This document shows positions 10,239 through 17,585 of a stretch of 38,749 bases of DNA, piece after piece. The stretch's first letter is position 1. The number at the start of each line of letters is the position of its first letter. A program made the translations under genes and the position numbers. Origin of the DNA: Lautropia sp. (lineage in GTDB: Bacteria; Pseudomonadota; Gammaproteobacteria; Burkholderiales; Burkholderiaceae_E); the NCBI GenBank assembly GCA_030532895.1, contig JAUNKF010000019.1, positions 1 to 38,749 of the forward strand, written 5' to 3'. Below the pieces are notes generated by a model, which did not search any database, was not told where the DNA came from, and saw only the letters and a list, made by a program, of their open reading frames with translations.

Positions 10239-11180
10239 ATGTTGTCTACCGTTTTGCCGGTTTTTCTGGTCATCCTGGTCGGCTATCTGGTTGGCCGACG
10301 CATGAGCTTCGATGCTCAAGCTGAAAAACTCATCAATCACTATGTGTTGTTCGTGGCTTTGCCGTGCCTGCTTTTCTTGCCCATCGCCAAGGCAGAGCCA
10401 GCCGATTTGGCCAATTGGCCTTTTACTTGGGCAACTTTGCTGGGTATTGCGGGCGCTTATGGTTTTGGGTGGGTGCTGGCTCGAAAGCAGGGCATTCAGG
10501 CGCCCCGTTCCGCATTGGTGGGTATGGCGTCCTGTTATGGCACAACGGGTTTCATGGGCGTGCCGATCCTGTTGGCCACCTTTGGCGAGCAGGCTGCTGT
10601 TCCTGCCGCCATTGCCACGGTGCTGCACAATGTGCCGGCCATCATGGCGGTCATCATCACCCATGATCTCTGTCAGGAGACCAAAGGCTCTCGCTGGGCG
10701 GTGATTGGGCGGGCGGGAGGGACGGTTCTGCGTAATCCGCTGGTGGTGGCTGTCTTGGCAGGCGCCTGCTTTTCGTTGCTGGGTGTTCCGGTGCCTGAAC
10801 CTGTCGAGCATTTTGCCCGTTTCCTGGGAGCCGCAGCAGGGCCAACTGCCCTGTTCGCGTTGGGTTTGGGCTTGTCGCGGCTTCAGTTTGGTCAAGAGGC
10901 GATTCGGGCGCATGCAACGCAGGTTTTTCCGGTCATGGGCATCAAGTTGTTGATTCAGCCCTTGCTGACGCTCCTTTTACTGCTCGCCTTTGGGAGTCAG
11001 TCTTCTGATATCTGGTTCATCACGGCGCTGGTGATGGCAGCGCAGCCGATAGGCGCAGGTGCTTATGTATTTGCCCGCCAATACGATTATTTTGGTACGG
11101 CGTCTTCGATTGCGATTCTGTTGTCACTGCTGGTTGGGGTGTTCAGCTTGTCAGCTCTTTTGTCATGGTTGGCATCCTGA
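10239..11180 (+). CDS. AEC (auxin efflux carrier) family transporter
   Basis: A 313-residue protein with about ten membrane helices. It begins MLSTVLPVFLVILVGYLVGR, the typical AEC opening. The central break region GMASCYGTTGFMGVPILLAT and the C-terminal ALVMAAQPIGAGAYVFARQY are both characteristic. AEC proteins are secondary carriers, commonly of organic acids such as malate or malonate; the substrate here is unknown. The ATG at 10239 has AAAGGGAAG just upstream. The frame is open to 10125, but that part is non-hydrophobic and crosses a dispersed repeat. It is divergent from a LysR regulator and overlaps the start of the EamA remnant by 16 bp. Codon use looks slightly less GC-rich than its neighbours, a possible sign of transfer. 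Confidence 0.92.
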   Translation: MLSTVLPVFLVILVGYLVGRRMSFDAQAEKLINHYVLFVALPCLLFLPIAKAEPADLANWPFTWATLLGIAGAYGFGWVLARKQGIQAPRSALVGMASCYGTTGFMGVPILLATFGEQAAVPAAIATVLHNVPAIMAVIITHDLCQETKGSRWAVIGRAGGTVLRNPLVVAVLAGACFSLLGVPVPEPVEHFARFLGAAAGPTALFALGLGLSRLQFGQEAIRAHATQVFPVMGIKLLIQPLLTLLLLLAFGSQSSDIWFITALVMAAQPIGAGAYVFARQYDYFGTASSIAILLSLLVGVFSLSALLSWLAS

Positions 11181-11405
11181 ACGGGTGGGCGCTGCTTGCC
11201 ACGGCTGCCCTGATGGTCTCGGTAGCCATGCGCGCCGTGATGGGCGTCTTGGCCCGGATGCTGTCGGCGGATCTTGGGGTCATGGAACAGGTGGCGTTAC
11301 GTTGCCTGTTTGGGGCGATGATACTTGGCTGCGTGTTCTGGCGGCGTATCAGTTGGCGTGGGATCTGTCAGGCGCCGGCAAGGGATGTTGGGCTATTGGT
11401 GTTGC
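11165..11405 (+). pseudogene. EamA/DMT-family transporter, truncated remnant
   Basis: About 80 codons resemble the N-terminus of a ten-helix drug/metabolite transporter (NGWALLATAALMVSVAMRAV, then EQVALRCLFGAMILGCVFWR). Similarity stops at about base 11405, after GLLVL, where the sequence enters the norZ terminator hairpin. Beyond that the frame continues to a stop at 11599, but the translation is basic, Arg-rich and antisense to norZ. A normal EamA protein has about 290 residues, so some 70% is missing. Translation could start at the ATG overlapping the AEC stop, suggesting the two genes were once coupled. The loss looks like a deletion or insertion scar. Confidence 0.72.
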
Positions 11406-11431
11406 AAAAACAGCACGCCAAAAGCGTGCTG
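11406..11431 (-). terminator. Intrinsic terminator of norZ
   Basis: On the minus strand CAGCACGC, loop TTTTG, GCGTGCTG forms a perfect 8-bp stem followed by TTTTT (11406-11410). It lies about 70 nt beyond the norZ stop and is a textbook Rho-independent terminator. On the plus strand there is no U-tract, so it serves norZ only. Confidence 0.85.
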
Positions 11432-11437
11432 TCAAAA

Positions 11438-11457
11438 GCAAACGTATATGCGTTTGC
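11438..11457. repeat. Inverted repeat in the norZ 3' region
   Basis: GCAAACG and CGTTTGC form a 7-bp stem around TATATG. It sits between the norZ terminator and the 20-bp palindrome at 11463-11482, giving three stacked hairpins within 77 bp. Confidence 0.6.
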
Positions 11458-11462
11458 GAGCA

Positions 11463-11482
11463 CCCCGGCCTTAAGGCCGGGG
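11463..11482. repeat. Perfect 20-bp palindrome after norZ
   Basis: CCCCGGCCTTAAGGCCGGGG is a perfect palindrome with eight G/C pairs in each arm and a TTAA centre, 19 bp after the norZ stop. It has no T-run on either strand. GC-rich hairpins of this kind are found at ends of IS200/IS605-type elements, but no transposase remains here, so that link is only a guess. Confidence 0.7.
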
Positions 11483-11501
11483 CATGGCTTGTTGCGCGGT
11501 A

Positions 11502-13778
11502 TCAGGCGCGTTGTGCGCCGCTGGCGGGCAGCGTCTGTTCGCTGCTGGCGCGCAGGCCCAGCACCACTTGCCAGGCGAAGGCGGCGGCGCCGACGATGAA
11601 GACCACGTCACCGATCGTGCGCACCCAGCGCAGCGTGTGGATGATCGGGGTCTGCTCGACGAATTCGGCACTGCGTGCCCACCACAGGCCGACGCTGATC
11701 GAGGCGTGTGCCTGGATGATGCCGATGGGCAGCAGGCTGGTGAAGAGCATCAGCGCGAGACCACCGTTCAGGCAGACGAAGCAGGTCATCATCAGCTTCT
11801 GGTTCAGCTCAAGCTGGGGGCGGATGTAACGCAGCACCATCAGTGAGAAGCCCAGCGCCAGGAAACCATACACCCCGAAGAGGGCGGCGTGGCCGTGGTT
11901 CGGCGTGGTGTTCAGGCCCTGCAGGTAGTAGAGCGAGATCGGTGGGTTGATGAGGAAGCCGAAGACGCCGGCGCCCACCATGTTCCAGAACGAGACGGCG
12001 ATGAAGAACATCAGTGGCCAGCGCATCGGCTGCATCCAGAGTGTCTTGTGCTGCACCGTCCAGTTCTCGAAGGCGTCGTAGCCAAGCAGCACGAGCGGCA
12101 CCACTTCGAGGGCCGAGAACATGGCGCCCACGGCGGTGATCGGGGTGGTGGTGCCCGAGAAGTACAGGTGGTGGAAGGTGCCCGGGATGCCGCCGATCAG
12201 GAACAGCATGGCAGCGAGCAGGCTGGCGGTGGTGGCGGTGTGCTTGCTGACCACGCCCAGGTTGTAGAAGACGAAGGCAACCGAGCAGGTGGCGAACACT
12301 TCAAAGAAGCCTTCCACCCACAGGTGAACCACCCACCAGCGCCAGTATTCCATGATCGACAGGTGCGTGTGCTCGCCGTAGAACAGGGCGGGGGCATAGA
12401 AGATGCCGATGGCTGCGGCGGCCATCGTGAAGAGTACCAGAAGGCTCTTGTCGCCGGGCGCTTTCAGCGCCGCGTGGATGCCGCGCAGCATCAGGATCAG
12501 CCACAGCACGAGGCCGATGAAGAGCGCAATCTGCCAGAGGCGCCCGATTTCGACGAATTCATAGCCCTGATGGCCGAACCAGAAATTCAGGTGCGAGGCC
12601 ATCCAGCCTTTGAGTGCCACGAATTGGCCCCCGAAAGAACCGACCACGACGACGATCAGCGCCCAGAACAGCACGTCGACGCCCAGTTTCTGGTAGGCAG
12701 GATCCTTGCCGCCGTTGATGATCGGCACGAGGAAGAGGCCCGCGGCCAGAAAGCCGGTGGCAATCCAGAAGATGGCGGCCTGGATGTGCCAGGTACGCAC
12801 GAGCGTGTAGGGCAGCCAGTCGGCCACGGGAATGCCGTAGAACTCCTGGCCTTCCACCGTGTAGTGGGCGGTGAAACCACCCAGCAGCACCTGCACGAGA
12901 AAGAGTGCCCCCACCACGAGCAGATATTTGCCGAGGGCTTTTTGCGACGGGGTGAGCTTGATCAGCGTGAGCGGATCCTGCTTGGGCGCTTCGACCTCGA
13001 TGTGCTGCTGGTGCGTGAAGAAGGCCCAGATCCAGATCACGATGCCCACACCGAAGATCAGCGTCACGACCGAGGCAATCGACCAGATCACGTTTTCAGG
13101 CGTGGGCTCGTTGCCGATCAGCGGTTCGTGCGGCCAGTTGTTCGTGTAGGTCACGTCCAGCCCCGGCCGGTTGGTGGAGGCCGCCCAGGCCGACCAGAAG
13201 AAGAAGGCGTTCAGCTTGGCCCGCTGCTCGGGGCTGGCCAGCGTGTTCTCCTTCATCGCATAGGCTTCGCGTGTCTTCTTGTAATCGGGGTGATCACTGA
13301 AGAGCTTGTCGTAGTAGGCGGCTGCGGCTTCGATCGAGCGAATCCGGTCATCCGACAGCGTCACGCGACCGGTGGCCGCATCGTAGGTGTTGGTGCGGAA
13401 GGCTTTTTTCGAGTCGTAGGTGAGGGTGGCCTGATCACGCTCGGGCAGCTCGTTGAAGTTCTTGCCGTAAGCGCGTTGGGCCTGCTGGTCGAGCCAGCCC
13501 AGCACCTCGCGGTGGATCCAGTCGGCCGTCCAGTCGGGGGCCTGATAGGCGCCGTGCCCCCAGACCGAGCCGATCGACATGCCGCCGATGCCTTGCCAGG
13601 CACTCTGGCCATCGTAGATGTCTTGTTCGGTGTAGATCACCTTGCCGTCTTCACTGACGAAGGCGCTCGGGATCGGCGGGCGTTCGTTGTACACCTCCTT
13701 GCCGAAATAGCCGAGCACGGTGAACGAACCGATCAGGATAATCGCGAGGATTATCCAAAGTCGCTTGTACTCTTTCAT
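11502..13778 (-). CDS. norZ: Quinol-dependent nitric oxide reductase (qNor)
   Basis: A 758-residue single-chain NO reductase, normal for qNor (NorZ/NorB). The start is the ATG at 13778 (MKEYKRLWIILAIILIGSFT), with AAGGA upstream; the longer open frame to 13922 is not membrane-like. After one N-terminal helix comes the periplasmic domain (ENVY-like region IYTEQDIYDGQSAWQGIGGM), replacing NorC. The NorB-like core of about 12 helices follows. Metal-binding segments are visible: TWHIQAAIFW; WVVHLWVEGFFEVFA (His about 484 with the FeB-site Glu after it); HHLYFSG (about 536-537); NHGHAALFGVY (about 627-629). It reduces 2 NO to N2O with quinol electrons in the inner membrane. No other denitrification gene is adjacent, which suggests detoxification. 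Confidence 0.95.
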   Translation of the reverse strand: MKEYKRLWIILAIILIGSFTVLGYFGKEVYNERPPIPSAFVSEDGKVIYTEQDIYDGQSAWQGIGGMSIGSVWGHGAYQAPDWTADWIHREVLGWLDQQAQRAYGKNFNELPERDQATLTYDSKKAFRTNTYDAATGRVTLSDDRIRSIEAAAAYYDKLFSDHPDYKKTREAYAMKENTLASPEQRAKLNAFFFWSAWAASTNRPGLDVTYTNNWPHEPLIGNEPTPENVIWSIASVVTLIFGVGIVIWIWAFFTHQQHIEVEAPKQDPLTLIKLTPSQKALGKYLLVVGALFLVQVLLGGFTAHYTVEGQEFYGIPVADWLPYTLVRTWHIQAAIFWIATGFLAAGLFLVPIINGGKDPAYQKLGVDVLFWALIVVVVGSFGGQFVALKGWMASHLNFWFGHQGYEFVEIGRLWQIALFIGLVLWLILMLRGIHAALKAPGDKSLLVLFTMAAAAIGIFYAPALFYGEHTHLSIMEYWRWWVVHLWVEGFFEVFATCSVAFVFYNLGVVSKHTATTASLLAAMLFLIGGIPGTFHHLYFSGTTTPITAVGAMFSALEVVPLVLLGYDAFENWTVQHKTLWMQPMRWPLMFFIAVSFWNMVGAGVFGFLINPPISLYYLQGLNTTPNHGHAALFGVYGFLALGFSLMVLRYIRPQLELNQKLMMTCFVCLNGGLALMLFTSLLPIGIIQAHASISVGLWWARSAEFVEQTPIIHTLRWVRTIGDVVFIVGAAAFAWQVVLGLRASSEQTLPASGAQRA

Positions 13779-14078
13779 GATGAACTGTCCTTGGATAGAT
13801 GCCGTGAGGGTCTCCATCCGACAGGCATCGCTGTGCAGCGTGTGAGCGGCGCGGCTGGCAACGCTGTGGCATGGGCCGGGAGACCCCCTCCTGGCCATTG
13901 TCACCGCTCGCTTCTTTGGCACGATTGATGGATGTCAATTCACGCCAAGTGCCTGAAAATAATAGAGATAATGAGATTTATTATTTATGGTTCATCATGA
14001 GCCTGAATATCAGGGCGGTGCGCTTGTTGGGGCCCGCTCGGGGTGGCGGGCCTGGTGGGGGGCGCGTTTGCTTGGGCA
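13779..14078. other. Intergenic region between norZ and the OpgC-partner gene
   Basis: The stretch contains the norZ promoter elements (13897-13938) and a 110-nt inferred 5' leader. It also has an unusually AT-rich block at about 13958-14000, and a GC-rich hairpin at 14031-14052 (GGCCCGC/GCGGGCC) just beyond the upstream gene's stop. No U-tract follows the hairpin. No gene is seen. Confidence 0.55.
13897..13938 (-). promoter_or_regulatory. FNR/Dnr-type box and -10 element of norZ
   Basis: On the minus strand TTGAC-ATCC-ATCAA (13925-13938) differs by one base from the FNR/Dnr consensus TTGAT-N4-ATCAA. Exactly 22 nt further lies GACAAT (13897-13902), a 4-of-6 match to TATAAT. This places the box centre near -41.5, the class II activator position. 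Transcription would begin near 13890, about 110 nt before the norZ ATG. The spacing, rather than the box alone, makes this convincing. Confidence 0.65.
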
Positions 14079-15248
14079 TCAGTTGACGGCGCGCTCGATC
14101 ATCCGGCTCAGCTGATAGCTCACGCAGGTGTCGATGAACACGCCGGCGGCAGCCTGGCGTTCCGGCTCGGTCGAGTCGAGGTCGATGCGGCCGGTGGAGT
14201 CCCAGTAGTCCACCATGTCGAAGCGGCGCAGCATGGGCTGTTCGTGGGAATTCATCGTCCAGCGGATGTACTGGCGGTAGTCGTTGGTGCGATAAAGCGC
14301 TTCGTATTGCGGGTGGTAAGGTAGATCGACCACGATGGTGTCGATGCGCTGTTTGCGAAGCTGGGCCAATCCCTTGTCCAGTGCGCGGGCCACGCGGCCG
14401 GGGGGCTGGCCGCGGCTCACGTCGCTCAGGCCCAGGTTCCAGATGACCAATGCCGGTTTTTTGGGCAGGATCTGCTTGCCGATCAGCGTGGCCTGCTCGG
14501 CCACCGTGCTGTGCGGCTTGCCCATCGATTCCACTTTCAGGCGTTGTTGTGCGAGTTCGCCCAGATCCTGGCTCAAGCGGCTTTGCAGCCGCTGGATCAG
14601 TGGCATGCGCTGTGCCTCTGTTTTGGCACGGGTGCTGCTGCCGGGCCAGAGGGTTTTGCGGTTGTTGACGGCTTCCGCGCCCAGCATGATGACCAGCACA
14701 TCGTGCTGGTTGCGCACGAGCGCGCCCGATAGGCCGGGCAGCTTGATGGCGGGGGGCTGCAAGGAGGCCGGCACCTGACAATGGCGCACCTGTTTGGCAT
14801 CGTCATCCGTATCGGGGGCGGCGGGGGGACGGCTGGCGGGCGCATCGGGCGTGCCACGGGGCTGGGCAGGCAGTCCGCTCTCAGGAATGGGCACGGGTTT
14901 GGCCGATTCCGTGGGGGCGGCAGGCGGCATGGCACGGGCAGGGCTTTCTGCTGGCGGAGCCGACGCTGGTGCCTTGGGGGGAAGGGCTGTAGGGGCGCCC
15001 GGGTCGGTGTTCGGGTCGTCGTCTGGCGGCGCGGCAGGGGGGCGCAGATGGTCCATCGAGGGCGGGTGTTCCGCCTTGAACCCGGCTTCAGGGCCGCCTT
15101 CAGGGCCGTGGTCGGCCTGGGCAGATGCCGACCATAGTGCGCTGCTCACCAGCAGGGCTGACAGGGCAGAGGCCGAGCCCTTCGTGCTGGCCGATGCGAT
15201 GGGCCGGGGGCGGCAGAACAGGCGGGGGGAAGGGCAATCAATGTTCAT
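14079..15248 (-). CDS. Secreted SGNH/GDSL-hydrolase-like protein coupled to OpgC
   Basis: A 389-residue protein. A hydrophobic N-terminal segment (ALSALLVSSALWSASAQA before DHG) looks like a signal peptide. Residues ~55-150 are low-complexity Pro/Ala. The folded part (about 155-389) has an alternating beta/alpha pattern with DVLVIMLGAEAVNNRKTLWP, then PALVIWNLGLSDVSRGQ and IDTIVVDLPYHPQYEALY, which recalls the SGNH-hydrolase layout. However, the canonical GDS, GxND and DxxH residues are not evident. It overlaps opgC by 11 bp, so the two are translationally coupled; a role in modifying or binding periplasmic glucans is inferred. It could also be an unrelated secreted protein. Confidence 0.6.
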   Translation of the reverse strand: MNIDCPSPRLFCRPRPIASASTKGSASALSALLVSSALWSASAQADHGPEGGPEAGFKAEHPPSMDHLRPPAAPPDDDPNTDPGAPTALPPKAPASAPPAESPARAMPPAAPTESAKPVPIPESGLPAQPRGTPDAPASRPPAAPDTDDDAKQVRHCQVPASLQPPAIKLPGLSGALVRNQHDVLVIMLGAEAVNNRKTLWPGSSTRAKTEAQRMPLIQRLQSRLSQDLGELAQQRLKVESMGKPHSTVAEQATLIGKQILPKKPALVIWNLGLSDVSRGQPPGRVARALDKGLAQLRKQRIDTIVVDLPYHPQYEALYRTNDYRQYIRWTMNSHEQPMLRRFDMVDYWDSTGRIDLDSTEPERQAAAGVFIDTCVSYQLSRMIERAVN

Positions 15249-16524
15249 GGGAACCTCGGCCGGTCGCGGGAGAGGTGGAAGACGGTGCAGACACGGCGGG
15301 CGTGTCGGCGGCTGGTGTCGGGGCGATGGCGGGGGGCGCAGAGGGCGGCTGAGGGCGCGTGCTGGCGGCGCGGCTGCGGGTGCGATACCAGTGCAGTTGC
15401 GAGGCCAGCGCCGTCATCAGTGTGAGGCCACCAAAGACCACGACCAGTTGCATGGGCAGGCTTCGGCCAAATTCCACCAGCACGAAATGTGCAAGGAACG
15501 AGAGTGAAATGCCCAGGCAGAAGATGTAGAGCGAGTGCTGCCCGCAGCGGATGACGGGCTGGGCGAGCTTCGATGAGAGGAGTCGGGCGTTGGGGCGGAC
15601 GAAGTGCGCCACCAGATAGGCCACGGCCAGGAAGTGCAGGACGCGGGCCGGCCCCATGTTGGTCTTGTCGATCGGGTACAGCCATGAATAGACGAGGGGC
15701 TTGGTGATCTCGTCAATGGCAGGCACGCGCCAGCCAATGGCGATGACGGCGGCAAAGATCAGGTAGGCGACACAGACCCAGGCCAGCCACGGGCGCCATG
15801 TCATCCAGGCAGGTGATTGGCCACGGACGCTGGCGCACAGGGCGCCGATCACGAACAGCAGTTGCCAGCCCAGCGGATTGAAGTACCAGAGGTGGCCATC
15901 GTCATAAATCGGAAAGGCCCATTGGTATTGCTGCACGCCCCACCACAGGGCGAGCGAGAGCAGCAGGGTGAGCAGCCGTGAGACACGCATCAGCACAAGG
16001 ATGAGCGGGATACCGGCCAGCAGCACGATGTACATCGGCAGCACGTCGAGGTTCACGGGCCGGTAGCGCAGGATCAGGGCATCGATGATCGACTGCATCG
16101 GGTCGTTGAGGAAGACGGCGACGTTCAGCTCGTCGAGAAAGCCGGCCTGCCCGAACCGCATCGTCACCCAGAGGATCTGCCCGATGAAGAAGATGAAGAC
16201 GAGGATGTGGGCGGCATAGAGCTGCCAGACCCGTTTGGCCACCTGCACGCTCATGTAGAGAAAGCCGCCCTTGTCGAGGGTGGCGCCGTAGACCATGGCC
16301 GCCGTGTAGCCGGAAATGAAGACGAAGATCTCGGTGGCGTCGCTGAAACCGAAATTCCGGAAGGTCAGGTTGCCGATGTAGCTGGAGGGGATGTGGTCGA
16401 TGAAGATGAACCACAGGGCCAGGCCGCGAAAGAAGTCCAGGCGCAGGTCGCGTCCACCGGGCGCTCGGGTGGGCGCGGCAGCAGCGGCGGCAGCGGGTGG
16501 TGCAGCGGATTCGGTGCGACTCAT
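15238..16524 (-). CDS. opgC: OpgC-family membrane acyltransferase (periplasmic glucan succinylation)
   Basis: A 428-residue protein with about ten membrane helices. After an Ala-rich N-terminus the diagnostic OpgC opening appears at about residues 26-47 (RDLRLDFFRGLALWFIFIDH), with the Asp and His thought to be catalytic in the acyltransferase-3 superfamily. IGNLTFRNFGFSDATEIFVF follows, typical of the OpgC branch. In enterobacteria OpgC transfers succinyl groups from the cytoplasm to osmoregulated periplasmic glucans. The C-terminal ~45 residues are Ala/Pro/Ser-rich and probably disordered. No opgG/opgH glucan synthesis genes are in the window, so the acceptor is inferred. It is the first gene of a two-gene operon. 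Confidence 0.85.
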   Translation of the reverse strand: MSRTESAAPPAAAAAAAPTRAPGGRDLRLDFFRGLALWFIFIDHIPSSYIGNLTFRNFGFSDATEIFVFISGYTAAMVYGATLDKGGFLYMSVQVAKRVWQLYAAHILVFIFFIGQILWVTMRFGQAGFLDELNVAVFLNDPMQSIIDALILRYRPVNLDVLPMYIVLLAGIPLILVLMRVSRLLTLLLSLALWWGVQQYQWAFPIYDDGHLWYFNPLGWQLLFVIGALCASVRGQSPAWMTWRPWLAWVCVAYLIFAAVIAIGWRVPAIDEITKPLVYSWLYPIDKTNMGPARVLHFLAVAYLVAHFVRPNARLLSSKLAQPVIRCGQHSLYIFCLGISLSFLAHFVLVEFGRSLPMQLVVVFGGLTLMTALASQLHWYRTRSRAASTRPQPPSAPPAIAPTPAADTPAVSAPSSTSPATGRGSHEH

Positions 16525-16828
16525 GGGGATGTGTCCGGCGGAACAGAAGGGGAACGGCGGCAGGGCACCCGCCAGGCCGCGCGCCTACACGGCGCAGCCC
16601 ATCGATGCCCGGTCGGGCCGGCCCGGATCGCATCCTCCGAGCGGCAACCCGTCATTCTAGGACGCCTGCGGGTTGGTGGGGGGCAGAGAAATGCTGCTCT
16701 GATGTCGGATATCCCGGTGTGCCTGAGGCGGGAGCTTTACCCAACTTTACAAGGGCTTCAACGAGGCTTGACGGGGCAAACGCAGAATCTCTTCCGATTC
16801 GTTCAACAGGAAACAGGAGTTTTTCATC
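16525..16828. other. Divergent spacer between opgC and the Spy-like gene
   Basis: It contains the CpxR-type box (16736-16750) and a TTGACG at about 16768-16773 with no good -10 partner. CAGGAG precedes the Spy-like ATG as a ribosome-binding site. No gene is visible in the GC-rich half next to opgC. Confidence 0.5.
16736..16750. promoter_or_regulatory. CpxR-type binding box upstream of the Spy-like gene
   Basis: TTTAC-CCAAC-TTTAC, which reads GTAAA-N5-GTAAA on the other strand, is a perfect match to the CpxR consensus direct repeat. It lies 79 bp before the ATG of a Spy/CpxP-like gene, which is followed by a CpxR-like regulator. That is the context in which such a box is expected. Confidence 0.65.
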
Positions 16829-17506
16829 ATGAAGATCAAGACACTGATTGCTTCGCTGCTTCTCGGTACGGCCACGATGGCGATGGCTGGCCCCAGCCAT
16901 CTGTTTGGTCTCAGCCCTTTTGGTGATGGCCCGATGCAGGGCGGCCGGATGGCTGGTGTGCCCAAGGCGGGCCAGTTGGTGGATGGCGCACCCAAGGCCG
17001 GGCTGGATGCCGAGCAGGCGAAAGCGGCAGCCGAGCGCCGGGCGCAATGGATGGCTCACGAGATGACGCGCCGTATCGAGCGCGTGGTGCGTTCGGTGGA
17101 TGGCACGCCCGAGCAGGCGGACAAGGCTTCGGCCATCGCCAAGGCGGCTTTCGACGATCTGCGGCCGTTGCGTGAACAGGTGTTCAAGCTCGATGAGCGG
17201 GCACGTGAGCTGTTCAAGGCGCAGCGTATCGACAAGACGGCGTTTTCTGCCCTGCGTGTGGAGCGCCAGAAGCTGAGTGATGCGATCTCCCAGCGTTCGC
17301 TCGATGCGTATGTGGAGATTGCGGCGCTCTTCAGTGCCGAGCAGCGCGAGAAGCTCGCTGAGCGGATGGGGCGGGGCATGAAGGGGGGCAAGCATCATGG
17401 CGACAAGGCACACCGTCGCGGTGGGCGCCACGACGAGCATGGCGTTCACCGGCGTGGCCCGCGTGAAGGCGAACCGGCCCAAGCGGCCGAGGGCGGCAAG
17501 CGCTGA
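16829..17506 (+). CDS. Spy/CpxP-like periplasmic stress protein
   Basis: A 225-residue exported protein. The signal peptide MKIKTLIASLLLGTATMAMA is followed by GPSHLFG. The middle (residues ~60-185) is charged and almost all helical, ending with FSAEQREKLAERM, a version of the LTxxQ motif that marks the Spy/CpxP family of periplasmic chaperones and metal-stress sensors. The last ~40 residues are His-, Lys-, Arg- and Gly-rich (KHHGDKAHRRGGRHDEHG), which could bind metal. It lies between a CpxR-type box and a CpxRA-like gene pair, as cpxP does in enterobacteria, so feedback inhibition of the sensor is a fair inference. The start has CAGGAG upstream. Confidence 0.82.
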   Translation: MKIKTLIASLLLGTATMAMAGPSHLFGLSPFGDGPMQGGRMAGVPKAGQLVDGAPKAGLDAEQAKAAAERRAQWMAHEMTRRIERVVRSVDGTPEQADKASAIAKAAFDDLRPLREQVFKLDERARELFKAQRIDKTAFSALRVERQKLSDAISQRSLDAYVEIAALFSAEQREKLAERMGRGMKGGKHHGDKAHRRGGRHDEHGVHRRGPREGEPAQAAEGGKR

Positions 17507-17533
17507 TCTGTTTGAACCGGACTGACCTGCGTT

Positions 17534-17570
17534 ATGCTGACATCATTTCTTTCGGGATGATGTCCGGCAT
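17534..17570 (+). repeat. Imperfect inverted repeat before the response-regulator gene
   Basis: ATGCTGACATCAT pairs with ATGATGTCCGGCAT around a 10-nt loop, with only a one- or two-base mismatch. It ends directly against the GAGGAG ribosome-binding site of the regulator (17571-17576). It may affect translation of the regulator or mark an operator; there is no U-tract for termination. Confidence 0.5.
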
Positions 17571-17585
17571 GAGGAGTTTCGAGCA

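Noticed and set aside
11889-13928. 679-codon plus-strand open frame over norZ
   Set aside because: Antisense to norZ; His/Glu/Asp/Gly-rich translation typical of shadow frames.
13920-13945. Sigma-54 (GG-N10-GC) promoter for norZ, as expected for NorR control
   Set aside because: TTGGCG is present but no GC at the required distance; the FNR-type box fits much better.
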